Of a DNA stretch of 64,000 nucleotides, positions 44,490 through 53,241 are shown piece by piece. Position 1 is the first letter of the stretch, and the number at the start of each line of letters is the position of its first letter. Source of the stretch: Bacteroidales bacterium (lineage in GTDB: Bacteria > Bacteroidota > Bacteroidia > Bacteroidales > UBA932); contig JAHHQP010000005.1 in assembly GCA_020026355.1 (NCBI GenBank), forward strand, positions 5,465 through 69,464. Reading direction: 5' to 3'. The translations under genes and the position numbers were made by a program. The notes under the pieces were generated by a model, which was given only the letters and a program-made list of their open reading frames with translations, was not told the origin of the DNA and did not search any database.

Positions 44490-45745
44490 TCGACAGCTTT
44501 AGCAAGACCTCCTTCACTGGTCTCCTTGTAGACGGATGGAAGGTCCTTGCCGGTTTCTTTCATGACTTTCACGACCTGGTCGAAGCTGACGCGGTGGCGT
44601 CCGTCCGTATAGAGAGCGTAGATGCTGCAGTCCAGCGCACGCGCTGCTGCATAGGCGTTACGCTCGATGCAAGGGATCTGGACGAGGCCGCAGACAGGGT
44701 CGCAGGTCAGACCAAGATGATGTTCCAGACCCATTTCTGCAGCATATTCGATCTGGGAAGGACTGCCACCCATGAGCTGGGTCACGGCAGCCGCGGCCAT
44801 GGCGCAGGCCACGCCGACTTCTCCCTGGCAGCCTACTTCCGCACCGGAAATGGAGGCGTTGGTCTTCACGACATTGCCGACCAGACCGGCAGTCGCCAAG
44901 GCTTTCACGATCCGTCGGTCACTGAAACCATAGACTTTCTTCACATGGTACAGTACACCTGGCAGCACACCGCAGGAACCGCAGGTCGGAGCGGTCACGA
45001 TCGTGCCTCCGCAGGCGTTTTCCTCACTGACCGCCAGAGCATAGGCGAAGATCAGCCCTCTGGTTCTCAGAACATCGCTGTAGCCTTCTGCGCGGACGAA
45101 GTAACTTGCTGCTTTTCTGCGCAGACGGAGCGGTCCCGGCAGGGAACCTTCCTTGTCGATGCCTCTTTCCACAGCTTCGCACATGACTTTCCAGACGAGG
45201 TCCAGGTGCTCCCAGAAACTCGGGTCATTCCCTTCGTGCTCGTCCACGTATTCCCAGTAGGTCTTGCCATTATGGTTGCACCAGTCGAGCAGTTCCTTCA
45301 TCGTATGCAGTTCGTAGATCTCCGGTTCCTCGCTCTCGATCGGATTCTCCATGCAGACGATGTCACCACCGCCTACACTGTAGTACGTCCATTTCTCGTA
45401 GAGGTCACCGTCGGCATTGACCGAAGCGATCTTCATGCCGTTCGGGTGGACCGGAAGCTCTTCTTTCGGGCGCCATTCGATGTCCACGTCGCCCGGTCTC
45501 GGACTGTGTTCTTCCAAGGTCTCGCGGGCGCTCTGCTTGTAGGTCGAGAACGCCTCCTGGATGGCCAGGTCGGTCAGATGTCCCTTTCCGGTCGCCGCCA
45601 GCGAACCATAGAGGGTGACATGCAGATGATCCGCCTCCGGATGGGCTTCAAGATATCTCCGGACGGCTTTGAAAGGGCCCATCGTATGACTGCTGGATGG
45701 GCCTTTACCGATCTTATAGAGTAGTTTTACTGATTTCATGCTCAT
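44486..45745 (-). CDS. sdaA: L-serine ammonia-lyase, iron-sulfur-dependent, single chain
   Basis: The 419-residue product starts with GKGPSSSHTMGPFKA (about residues 13-27), the serine-binding signature. The [4Fe-4S] cysteines lie in TAPTCGSCGVLPGV and further in CDPVCGLVQIPC. It deaminates serine to pyruvate and ammonia under low oxygen. Both alpha and beta domains are on one chain, as in E. coli SdaA. It begins 3 bp after the DPP-IV stop and overlaps the unknown downstream gene, so the three form one operon that could process peptides and use the serine. Confidence 0.96.
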   Translation of the reverse strand: MSMKSVKLLYKIGKGPSSSHTMGPFKAVRRYLEAHPEADHLHVTLYGSLAATGKGHLTDLAIQEAFSTYKQSARETLEEHSPRPGDVDIEWRPKEELPVHPNGMKIASVNADGDLYEKWTYYSVGGGDIVCMENPIESEEPEIYELHTMKELLDWCNHNGKTYWEYVDEHEGNDPSFWEHLDLVWKVMCEAVERGIDKEGSLPGPLRLRRKAASYFVRAEGYSDVLRTRGLIFAYALAVSEENACGGTIVTAPTCGSCGVLPGVLYHVKKVYGFSDRRIVKALATAGLVGNVVKTNASISGAEVGCQGEVGVACAMAAAAVTQLMGGSPSQIEYAAEMGLEHHLGLTCDPVCGLVQIPCIERNAYAAARALDCSIYALYTDGRHRVSFDQVVKVMKETGKDLPSVYKETSEGGLAKAVE

Positions 45746-45748
45746 AGC

Positions 45749-47824
45749 TTAGCGCAGATAGTCTTCAAAATAAAGGGTGACTTTATCCATGAGGTGAACA
45801 CGGTCCGGACCGATCACGTTGTGCTCATGACGAGGGTAAGGGAAGTAGTCCAGCTGGATGCGGTTCTTCACGCATTCGCGGACGAAACTCAGGCTGTTCT
45901 CCCAGACCACTACCGGGTCAATGACACCCTGACAGATGAGCAGCTTGCCTTTCACGTCTTTCGCCTTGTTGATGAGGCTGACTTTCTCGTAGCCTTCCGG
46001 ATTGTCCTGAGGACTGTCCATATAGCGCTCACCGTACATGACTTCGTACCATTTCCAGTCGATCACAGGACCGCCGGCAACGGCGACCTTGAAGATCTCC
46101 GGATAATTCGTGAACAGGGAAATGGTCATGAAACCGCCGTAGCTCCAGCCGTGGACGCCGATGCGGTCCTTGTCGACGAACGGAAGGTCCATGAGCATCC
46201 GGACACCGACCATCTGGTCAGCCATTTCAGCCTGACCGCACTGGCGGTGGATCGCCTGTTCGTAGTCCAGACCTCTGTTCTCGGTACCTCTGTTGTCCTG
46301 AATGTAGACGATGTAGCCTCTTTCAGCCATGTACATCTCCCAGTTGCGGATATCGCCGAGGAAGGTGTTGCGCACCAGCTGTGAATGAGGACCGCCATAG
46401 ACGTAGAGCATCAGCGGGTATTTCTTGGTCGGGTCGAAATCTTTCGGCAGGATGAGACGGTACCAGTTGTCGTATTTCCCGTCAGCGCTCTTGACCGTGC
46501 CCAGAGATACCTCCGTGAAGGCATGTCCTTCCGTCGGATCCGGTGCGGTGAAGAGACAGCGGATGACGTGGCCGTCAGCCTTTTTCAGATTCATCACGCG
46601 CGGTACTTTCAGGGAACTGTAGCTGTCCACGAAATAACGGCAGTCCGGGCTCATGGTGATCTCGTGCCAGCCCTCTTCGAAGGTCAGGCGTTCCGGCTGG
46701 CGGAAGCGGACTTTCGCCACGCCTTTCTCCAGACGGTCCATGCGGATCCGGAAGAGGTGGTTCTCGACCGGAGAAACCTCGGCAGATGTATAATAGAGGT
46801 AGCGTCCGTCGTTTCCGACGTAAGCGACATCGGCGTCTGTCGACGTGATCCGGCGGATATTGCCGTCCAGGTCGCAGAGGTAGAGGTTGCGGTAACGGTC
46901 ACGGTTGGCCGTGCGGTAGATGAACAGACCGGTCTCTCCGATGAAATGGATCGGATCGAGCGGTTCGACATATTTCTCGTTGTCTTCGGTCAGGATGGTC
47001 TTCATCCAGGCACCGGTCGCCGCATCGAACATCAGCAGTTCCTGATGGTTCTGCTTGCGGTCCAGCATGTGGACGAAGATGCGGGCAGCATCCGGTGACC
47101 AGCTGATGTTGGTCATGTAGTATTCCTCTCCGTCCTTCCAGTAGCCGGACGGGCTGCCCCAAGGCTGGAGACGCACGCTCTTGCCGCTCCTGAGATCATA
47201 GACATAGGTGCTGACTTTCTCGGAAGGGGTGCCGGCCATCGGGTATTTGATGTTCTTCAGATCGCCGCAGCGGCTGGAGATGTCCAGAAGCGGGAAGTCA
47301 TGTACGGCGCTCTCGTCCTTGCAGTACCAGGCCATCCTGCTGCCGTCCGGTGCCCAGAAGATTCCTCCCTGGATGCCGAATTCATTGCGGCTGACGATCT
47401 GACCGCTGACGATGCTGCGGTCTGTAGAGAAGGCGACGGTGTCGATCTTGCCGGAGGCGTCCGACAGGAAGAGGTTGTTCGCTTGGGTGAAGGCCCAGTG
47501 ACGTCCCATACCGGAGTCGAGCGGAGACGGTGTCACGTTCTCCCAGCAGTCCTGAGCAGGGCTGTCCGGACGGTTCCATGGACGGTCGGCCATCTTGCCG
47601 ATCAGGTCGATGCGGAAGAATCCTTCCGGAGTCCAGCGCAGGAGATCATGTTCTCCGGTCCACAGGTAATATTGTCTTTCCGGATAAAGGCTCCGGTCCA
47701 GAATCGCCTCTTCCATGGTGATCAGTTCACCGTCATTGGCTTTCCTCGTGTCGACGATACCGGTCTGGGCATTGAGTTCCAGGCCCAGTACCAAGGTCGA
47801 AATAACAAGCAATGTCTTCTTCAT
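45749..47824 (-). CDS. Dipeptidyl peptidase IV-like S9B peptidase, secreted
   Basis: The 691-residue product has a signal peptide (MKKTLLVISTLVLGLELNAQ). An eight-bladed-propeller-type region follows, then a hydrolase domain with Ser in GVHGWSYGGFM (about residue 560), Asp in QGVIDPVVVW and His in RHEHNVIG. DPP-IV enzymes remove Xaa-Pro dipeptides in the periplasm. It is the first gene of the DPP-IV, sdaA, unknown operon. A -7 box lies at 47869-47876. Confidence 0.93.
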   Translation of the reverse strand: MKKTLLVISTLVLGLELNAQTGIVDTRKANDGELITMEEAILDRSLYPERQYYLWTGEHDLLRWTPEGFFRIDLIGKMADRPWNRPDSPAQDCWENVTPSPLDSGMGRHWAFTQANNLFLSDASGKIDTVAFSTDRSIVSGQIVSRNEFGIQGGIFWAPDGSRMAWYCKDESAVHDFPLLDISSRCGDLKNIKYPMAGTPSEKVSTYVYDLRSGKSVRLQPWGSPSGYWKDGEEYYMTNISWSPDAARIFVHMLDRKQNHQELLMFDAATGAWMKTILTEDNEKYVEPLDPIHFIGETGLFIYRTANRDRYRNLYLCDLDGNIRRITSTDADVAYVGNDGRYLYYTSAEVSPVENHLFRIRMDRLEKGVAKVRFRQPERLTFEEGWHEITMSPDCRYFVDSYSSLKVPRVMNLKKADGHVIRCLFTAPDPTEGHAFTEVSLGTVKSADGKYDNWYRLILPKDFDPTKKYPLMLYVYGGPHSQLVRNTFLGDIRNWEMYMAERGYIVYIQDNRGTENRGLDYEQAIHRQCGQAEMADQMVGVRMLMDLPFVDKDRIGVHGWSYGGFMTISLFTNYPEIFKVAVAGGPVIDWKWYEVMYGERYMDSPQDNPEGYEKVSLINKAKDVKGKLLICQGVIDPVVVWENSLSFVRECVKNRIQLDYFPYPRHEHNVIGPDRVHLMDKVTLYFEDYLR

Positions 47825-47868
47825 GATATGATCTGTTTATATTCTCTGGCTAAGCGCCGCATATTTTG

Positions 47869-47876
47869 CAAATATA
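47869..47876 (-). promoter_or_regulatory. -7 box of the DPP-IV/sdaA operon
   Basis: Minus-strand TATATTTG, 45 bp before the start. On the plus strand TATCTTCG (47890-47897) is a near -7 box for the fucosidase gene. Confidence 0.55.
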
Positions 47877-47917
47877 CTTAATAAATTCCTATCTTCGCAG
47901 CCGGAAATCCAATAATT

Positions 47918-49999
47918 ATGCGTAAAATCATCTCTGACATATGTGCTGGAAGCCTGCTCCTGGCAGGTTTTCCACTTTCCGTCGTCGCCCAGGTCCGGGA
48001 ACAAGATCCCGGTCAGTCCGGTGATGTACGGAAACAGGAACATCTGATCTCGCAGGCGATCGTCGGGCAGGATGCTCCGCCTTTGATCGATCATGTGCCG
48101 GACGGCTATGCCGGTCTGTCCCGTAAGGCGGCGCGGAAAACCAGGGAGGGACTGCTTGCCGCGGCAGCGGCGGAACAGCGGCGTCAGGCGGATCCGAGCA
48201 AGACCACTGCTTTCCTTTGGGCCAATGAACCTTTGGCTCTGTTCGTGAATTACGGGCTGTATTCGACTGCCGCGGGAAACTGGAACGGGCAGCCGGTCGA
48301 GGGACCGACGGAGCGTCTGGCAACCCATGTCTTCATGGAAGACTATGAGGAACTCGCCGAGCGTTTCCAGCCCAGCGACTTCGATCCGGAGCGTATCGTG
48401 AATCTGGCCGTCAAGGCCGGAAAAAGGCCCATCCTCTTCTCCGCCAAGCATAAAGACGGCTTCTGTCTCTTCAAGACATCCGCTACGGCCTTCAATGCTG
48501 TGGAAGCGCCTGGCTGCGGCCGTGACCTGGTCGCGGAAATGGCGGCTGCCTGTCATCGCGGAGGCGTGCCATTCGGACTCTATTATGCCGTGACCGACTG
48601 GCATTTCCCGCAGGCCGCTCCGGCGTCCGCCCATGACGCGGAAGCGGTGACTCCGGAACATTTCGCCTACATCAGGACCCAGCTGACGGAACTGCTGACC
48701 CGTTACGGACTGGTTCGTGAACTGTGGCTGGACGGAGGAGCCTTGACGGCTGCACAGAGCCGCGAACTGTATGGACTGGTCCGCAATCTTCAACCGAAAT
48801 GTATGGTCGGCGGCCTTGAACACGGCTATGGAGACTTCGTTTCCTTGCCGGAGTATGCTTGGCCTGCTCTGCTCCCGTCAGGACCCTGGCAATATGCGGC
48901 GCCGATCCATGAGGGCAGCTGGGGCTATCGTGGCGGTGAAGCGGAAGCCGATTCCGGAAAACTGGCCGCAAAGCATCAGGAAATCTTGCGGAAGGTCCGG
49001 GCTGCCGGAGGAAATTATCTCATCGGGCTGCCCTTGACTTCTTATGGTGGAGTCGTGCTTCAGGATGCCTTGGTCATCACCCGCTTAGGGTCGAGTCTCG
49101 AAAGAGAGGAACGCCGCACGGCAGGGGAGGTGCGTCAGCGTACCTCGCAGGTGGAAACGGTCTTCGCTAAGGGTATGGAACTGGAGGCCGCTGCCGCCGA
49201 GAAAATCTACGGCCTGGATGAAGCGGATCCTTACCTGGCCTGCCGGAGTTCATTGGCCTTGAAATGGAAACTCCAGGATTTCGGACTCCGGAAGGTCGAT
49301 TTCCTGTTCTCTGAAGAAGAAATAGGCAACTTTGTCCTTCTGACGGTCGATGGTCGAGAATATAAGGTGGAACTGCTGCCGGAACAGGCGGATACTGTCC
49401 AGGCGAAGGTTGACTTCAAACATCAGCAGCTGGCGGTCCTTTCTGAAGCCTGCAATGCTTTGCCGACGGAGCTGTCGTCCTGGATCGCCGAGAAGAAACC
49501 CTGGTTCCGTTCTCTGGAACCTTCGTGCAACGCCCCCGAAAAAACGGTCTCCAGCCGTGTCCGTCCGATGTCGGCACTGGTGCTGGAAAGGTCGGTCTAT
49601 GCCGATCGGGAGGTCCTGTATCCGGCTCAGGTCATTTCCGGTGATGCCGTTGAGGTCTGGGTCAATGGAAAACTGGTCGTCCGTCACTTGAATCTTCCGG
49701 CGGAACTGGAGACGGTCGGGAAAAGGCCTGGCGAGCGCAGTACCCGTCAATGGCAGGAAACCGTTCTGCTCCCGTTGAGACCGGGGCTGAACAAGGTGCT
49801 GGTCAAGTCCTACAGCCGTCATGGTGGCGAGATGAACGTCGGACTCTGTCCATCCACGTTTCCGGAACTCTACCGGATGACTTTCGCTCTGCCGGACCCT
49901 GTTCCGGGTTTCCGTCATGAGCTGGAGCTCCGCCGGATGGGGGAGGAACGCGCGAGTGCCGACGCCCGACTGCACAACGTGAGGCTGGTGGTCCATTGA
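47918..49999 (+). CDS. Secreted alpha-L-fucosidase, GH29 family, divergent
   Basis: The 693-residue product has a signal peptide (about residues 1-24). The GH29 catalytic domain includes ALFVNYGLYSTAAGNWNG, ILFSAKHKDGFCLF and ELWLDGG with the nucleophile Asp272. The order matches GH29, which removes terminal fucose from glycans. Two points differ from common members: the N-terminal domain starts with a stretch of unrecognised sequence, and the C-terminal half contains VEVWVNGKLVVRHLNLP, a beta-sandwich segment like a carbohydrate-binding or galactose-binding fold. The acid/base residue could not be identified by eye. It is monocistronic, with no SusC/D genes nearby. Confidence 0.85.
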   Translation: MRKIISDICAGSLLLAGFPLSVVAQVREQDPGQSGDVRKQEHLISQAIVGQDAPPLIDHVPDGYAGLSRKAARKTREGLLAAAAAEQRRQADPSKTTAFLWANEPLALFVNYGLYSTAAGNWNGQPVEGPTERLATHVFMEDYEELAERFQPSDFDPERIVNLAVKAGKRPILFSAKHKDGFCLFKTSATAFNAVEAPGCGRDLVAEMAAACHRGGVPFGLYYAVTDWHFPQAAPASAHDAEAVTPEHFAYIRTQLTELLTRYGLVRELWLDGGALTAAQSRELYGLVRNLQPKCMVGGLEHGYGDFVSLPEYAWPALLPSGPWQYAAPIHEGSWGYRGGEAEADSGKLAAKHQEILRKVRAAGGNYLIGLPLTSYGGVVLQDALVITRLGSSLEREERRTAGEVRQRTSQVETVFAKGMELEAAAAEKIYGLDEADPYLACRSSLALKWKLQDFGLRKVDFLFSEEEIGNFVLLTVDGREYKVELLPEQADTVQAKVDFKHQQLAVLSEACNALPTELSSWIAEKKPWFRSLEPSCNAPEKTVSSRVRPMSALVLERSVYADREVLYPAQVISGDAVEVWVNGKLVVRHLNLPAELETVGKRPGERSTRQWQETVLLPLRPGLNKVLVKSYSRHGGEMNVGLCPSTFPELYRMTFALPDPVPGFRHELELRRMGEERASADARLHNVRLVVH

Positions 50000-50050
50000 C
50001 ATGGGGAATCATCGGCCAGAGGGAATCATTGACCTGAAAGGGAAAGCTCT

Positions 50051-50082
50051 TTTGGGGTTCTCCCGGAAAATGTCTATATTTG
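50051..50082 (+). promoter_or_regulatory. Consensus Bacteroidota promoter of the arcA gene
   Basis: TTTG at 50051-50054 and TATATTTG at 50075-50082 are 20 bp apart. The preferred ATG is at 50108. Confidence 0.78.
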
Positions 50083-50107
50083 AGGATTGACCAATAATCA
50101 AAAACAT

Positions 50108-51385
50108 ATGAATCAACAACCGATGAATATTGAAATCAGGTCAGAAATCGGCAGACTGAATGCTGTCTTGCTCCACAGACCTGGCGCGGAGGTCGAGAAC
50201 ATGACCCCTCGGACCGTGCAGAGAGCGCTTTACAGTGATATCCTTAATCTTTCCGTCGCCCGGCAGGAATATGAAGAACTCAGCGGCATCCTCGGGAAGG
50301 TCGCGAAGGTTTATGAAGTAGCTGACCTGCTGGAGCGGGTGCTTGACAAGCCGGATGCCCGTCAGGAACTCATCCAGCGTATCTGTGCGACGGAGGAAGT
50401 GACCGATTATTTCGATATGCTCATGGCCATGTCTTCCAAGATGCTGGTCACGGTCCTCATCGAAGGTCTTCCTGCCAAGATCAATACCTTGACTTCTTAT
50501 TTCAAGAATGAATATTATGCACTTCCGCCGCTCTACAATTTCTATTTCACCAGAGACGCGGCGGTGACCCTCGGCTCTCAGGTACTGGCCTGCCGCATGG
50601 CGAACAAGGTCCGTATGCGTGAGGCTCTGATCATGGACGCCATCTATCGCGAAAGCGGGGAGTTCAACTGCAATGTGGTGGACGCCAATGATTTCCAGTT
50701 CAACAAGGAAGGCATCAACATGGAGGGCGGTGACATCATCGTGGCCCGTGAAGACATTCTTCTGCTGGGCAACGGCATGAGGACCAGTACGCAGGGTATC
50801 GACTTCATGATCGAGCGCTTCCGTCGTGACTTCGGTCCTGGCCGCTACAACATCATTGTACAGCAGCTGCCTTCCGAACCGGAGTCTTTCATCCATCTGG
50901 ACATGACTTTCACCTTCCTGGATCGTGACAAATGTCTGGTTTTCGATCCGCTCATCCTGGAATCCAACCAGTACCAGACGGTGCATATCGTCGTGGAGAA
51001 CAACAAGGTCAAGTCGATCCGTCCGGTCGCCGGCATCCTTCCTGCCCTCAAGAAGTTGGGAATGGACCTCAAGCCGGTCATCTGTGGCGGTGATGACGAG
51101 TGGGATCAGGAAAGAGAACAGTGGCACAGCGGTGCGAACTCCTTCGCATGGGCTCCGGGCAAGGTCCTGACCTATGCTCGTAACATCCATACGCTCGATC
51201 AGCTGGATAAGAACGGTTTCGAGATCGTCCTTGCCGAGGATATCCTTTCCGGAAAGATTTCAGAAGATATCCTGCATGATGACAAGCCGGTCGCCGTGGC
51301 GATCGCTGGCGCCGAGCTGGCTCGTGGAGGTGGCGGACCGCGTTGCATGACCATGCCGCTGAGCCGTCAGAAAGTAGAATGGTAA
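50108..51385 (+). CDS. arcA: Arginine deiminase
   Basis: From 50108 the product is 425 residues; the frame extends to a TTG at 50087, but that is next to the promoter. The active site is complete: NFYFTRDAAVTLG, MEGGDIIVARED, FIHLDMTFTFL with the catalytic His, and GGGGPRCMTMPLS with nucleophile Cys413. It hydrolyses arginine to citrulline and ammonia, the first step of the ATP-yielding ADI route. The usual partners (ornithine carbamoyltransferase, carbamate kinase, antiporter) are not next to it; a sugar-phosphate kinase gene follows after 2 bp. Confidence 0.95.
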   Translation: MNQQPMNIEIRSEIGRLNAVLLHRPGAEVENMTPRTVQRALYSDILNLSVARQEYEELSGILGKVAKVYEVADLLERVLDKPDARQELIQRICATEEVTDYFDMLMAMSSKMLVTVLIEGLPAKINTLTSYFKNEYYALPPLYNFYFTRDAAVTLGSQVLACRMANKVRMREALIMDAIYRESGEFNCNVVDANDFQFNKEGINMEGGDIIVAREDILLLGNGMRTSTQGIDFMIERFRRDFGPGRYNIIVQQLPSEPESFIHLDMTFTFLDRDKCLVFDPLILESNQYQTVHIVVENNKVKSIRPVAGILPALKKLGMDLKPVICGGDDEWDQEREQWHSGANSFAWAPGKVLTYARNIHTLDQLDKNGFEIVLAEDILSGKISEDILHDDKPVAVAIAGAELARGGGGPRCMTMPLSRQKVEW

Positions 51386-51387
51386 CT

Positions 51388-52374
51388 ATGAACAAGATCA
51401 TTACAGTAACTTTGAATCCGGCTATCGACCGCATCACGTCGGTGCCGGATTTTCATGTGGGGGCCGTGCAGAAAGCCGATGCCGCCCATGTTTATCCTGC
51501 CGGAAAAGGCGTGAATGTCGCCAGGACGCTCAGCTGTCTGGGACATGATGTCATCGCGATCGGTGTCATCGGCAAGGGGGATGTGGAATTCTTCGAGACG
51601 ATCCGCTGGAGCGGAGTCGCTTCCGATCCGGCGGCCGGAAAGATCTTGACCGACTGGATCCAGACGGAAACGCCGACGCGCACGAACAATACCTTCCTGG
51701 ATCCGGTCCGTTCGACCGAAACGCACATCCGTGAGGTCATCCGGACAGATGAACCGTTTCCATTGACGCGGGTGGAGGAGAGTCTCCGTCAGCATTGCGG
51801 GAAGGGAGATGTCGTCGTCTTCGCGGGAAGTCTTCCGACCAACGCCACGGAAGATACTTTGACTTGTCTCATTGGCCTGTGCAGGTCAATGGGGGCGCGT
51901 GTCATCCTGGATTCGAGCGGAGAGGCCCTGAAGAATGCCTTGACGGCCGGTCCGGATCTGATCAAACCGAATGTTCAGGAGCTCGAGGAGGTGGTCGGAC
52001 ACCGTTTCTATACGAGAGGCGAGATCGTCGCGGCCGCGCGGGAACTGGCCCGTACCTACGGCATCCATCATGTTCTGGTTTCCATGGGCGAGGAGGGAGC
52101 CATTCTCGTTTCCGACGAGACGGAGGAACTGCCGGCATTGCAGGCGGTCTTCATGCTTCGTCTCAGCCAGAAGCAGCTGCATACGGTCGGCTCCGGTGAC
52201 GCGATGGTCGCTGCGGTCGCTGCCGTGCTTGCCGAGGACGGAAAACCCCGGCAGATGCTCATTGAAGGCACCGCTGCCGGGGTAGCTAATCTTCTGACGG
52301 AGGGACCGGGCATCGTTTCAGCCGATAAGGTGAAACGGCTGCGCGACGCCGTCGAAGTCGGAGAATTCCATTAA
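51388..52374 (+). CDS. 1-phosphofructokinase-like PfkB family kinase
   Basis: From 51388 the product is 328 residues, MNKIITVTLNPAIDRITSVP, the start used in FruK/LacC-type enzymes. The upstream in-frame start would overlap arcA. PAGKGVNVARTLSCLGHD (about residues 37-54) is the substrate-binding PfkB motif 1, and TVGSGDAMVAAVAAVLAE (about 269-286) is the anion-hole and catalytic Asp motif 2. It phosphorylates a sugar phosphate, probably fructose-1-phosphate or tagatose-6-phosphate. Its stop overlaps the stop of the convergent TraB gene (TTAA at 52371-52374). Confidence 0.85.
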   Translation: MNKIITVTLNPAIDRITSVPDFHVGAVQKADAAHVYPAGKGVNVARTLSCLGHDVIAIGVIGKGDVEFFETIRWSGVASDPAAGKILTDWIQTETPTRTNNTFLDPVRSTETHIREVIRTDEPFPLTRVEESLRQHCGKGDVVVFAGSLPTNATEDTLTCLIGLCRSMGARVILDSSGEALKNALTAGPDLIKPNVQELEEVVGHRFYTRGEIVAAARELARTYGIHHVLVSMGEEGAILVSDETEELPALQAVFMLRLSQKQLHTVGSGDAMVAAVAAVLAEDGKPRQMLIEGTAAGVANLLTEGPGIVSADKVKRLRDAVEVGEFH

Positions 52375-53237
52375 CGGACTGCTTTGAGTCTGTAGCCTTT
52401 GGCTTTCAGCCCCTGGAGAACACCGCGTTCGCCAGGCAGGTGGCCAGCACCGACGACGAACATGACCGGTCCTTCGGCCATCATTTCCGGCATCTTCGTG
52501 AGCCAGTCCGCATTGCGCTCATAGAGCAGCTTTTCCATATCCTCACCATCTTTTTCTTCCTGCATGGCTTTCAGGACTTCTTTCAGGTCCTGGTCCATGT
52601 AGGCTTCGGTGAGTTCTTCTGCATCTTCCATGCTCTCTTCTTCGTTATCCACGAGATAGAGCAGGTCTTCGGCCTGTTCCTCCAGCGGTGAGTTGAAGAG
52701 GATGTCGATCTGCTGCTTGACCGTTTCCAGAGAAGTGATCTGTTTGCCGGCCTTTTCTGCCTTGGTCTGGAGATAGGTGTCCAGCTGCTCGTTCGGGTTG
52801 TAGCCCTCCAGATGCTTCATGTACATGAACAGGACGATCTGCTGCATGATGGCGGCCGGTTTGAGGCTTTCCATCATTTTCAGATCCATACCGGTGAATT
52901 TCTTGAAACAGTCGTTGATCCGGACGTATTCTTCCTCCGTATAGAGGTCCGGCAGCTTCTGACCATTCGGCAGCATCATGGCCTGCTGCATCAGCAGCAA
53001 GGTCTCCGGGCCGTTCATTTCAGACATGACCAGTTCGCCGCAGACTCCGTCCACCGCGCTGAAAGCGGCCGGGAAGCCTTTGATTTCATCCAGAATGGAC
53101 AGTGGTGCCATGTGATGAGTGCCTAAGATGTAGGACGGCTCTTTCAGGCCGTTTCCGCTGATTTTCCATAGGATCTGCGCATCGGCAGAGGAGTAGGCCA
53201 TCAGAATGATGGCTGCAAGTGAAAGTAATTTTTTCAT
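52371..53237 (-). CDS. TraB/GumN family secreted protein (Tiki-like fold)
   Basis: From 53237 the product is 288 residues; the upstream in-frame stretch overlaps the preceding gene and is discarded. It has a signal peptide (MKKLLSLAAIILMAYSSADA). The family motifs are YILGTHHMAPLS (about residues 36-47) with its GTxH, and MFVVGAGHLPGERGVLQGL (about 258-276) with its GxGH. In animal Tiki proteins this fold is a metalloprotease; in bacteria the function is not settled. It starts 4 bp after the polytopic membrane gene and is the last gene of the vWA-DUF819 cluster. Confidence 0.88.
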   Translation of the reverse strand: MKKLLSLAAIILMAYSSADAQILWKISGNGLKEPSYILGTHHMAPLSILDEIKGFPAAFSAVDGVCGELVMSEMNGPETLLLMQQAMMLPNGQKLPDLYTEEEYVRINDCFKKFTGMDLKMMESLKPAAIMQQIVLFMYMKHLEGYNPNEQLDTYLQTKAEKAGKQITSLETVKQQIDILFNSPLEEQAEDLLYLVDNEEESMEDAEELTEAYMDQDLKEVLKAMQEEKDGEDMEKLLYERNADWLTKMPEMMAEGPVMFVVGAGHLPGERGVLQGLKAKGYRLKAVR

Positions 53238-53241
53238 AACT

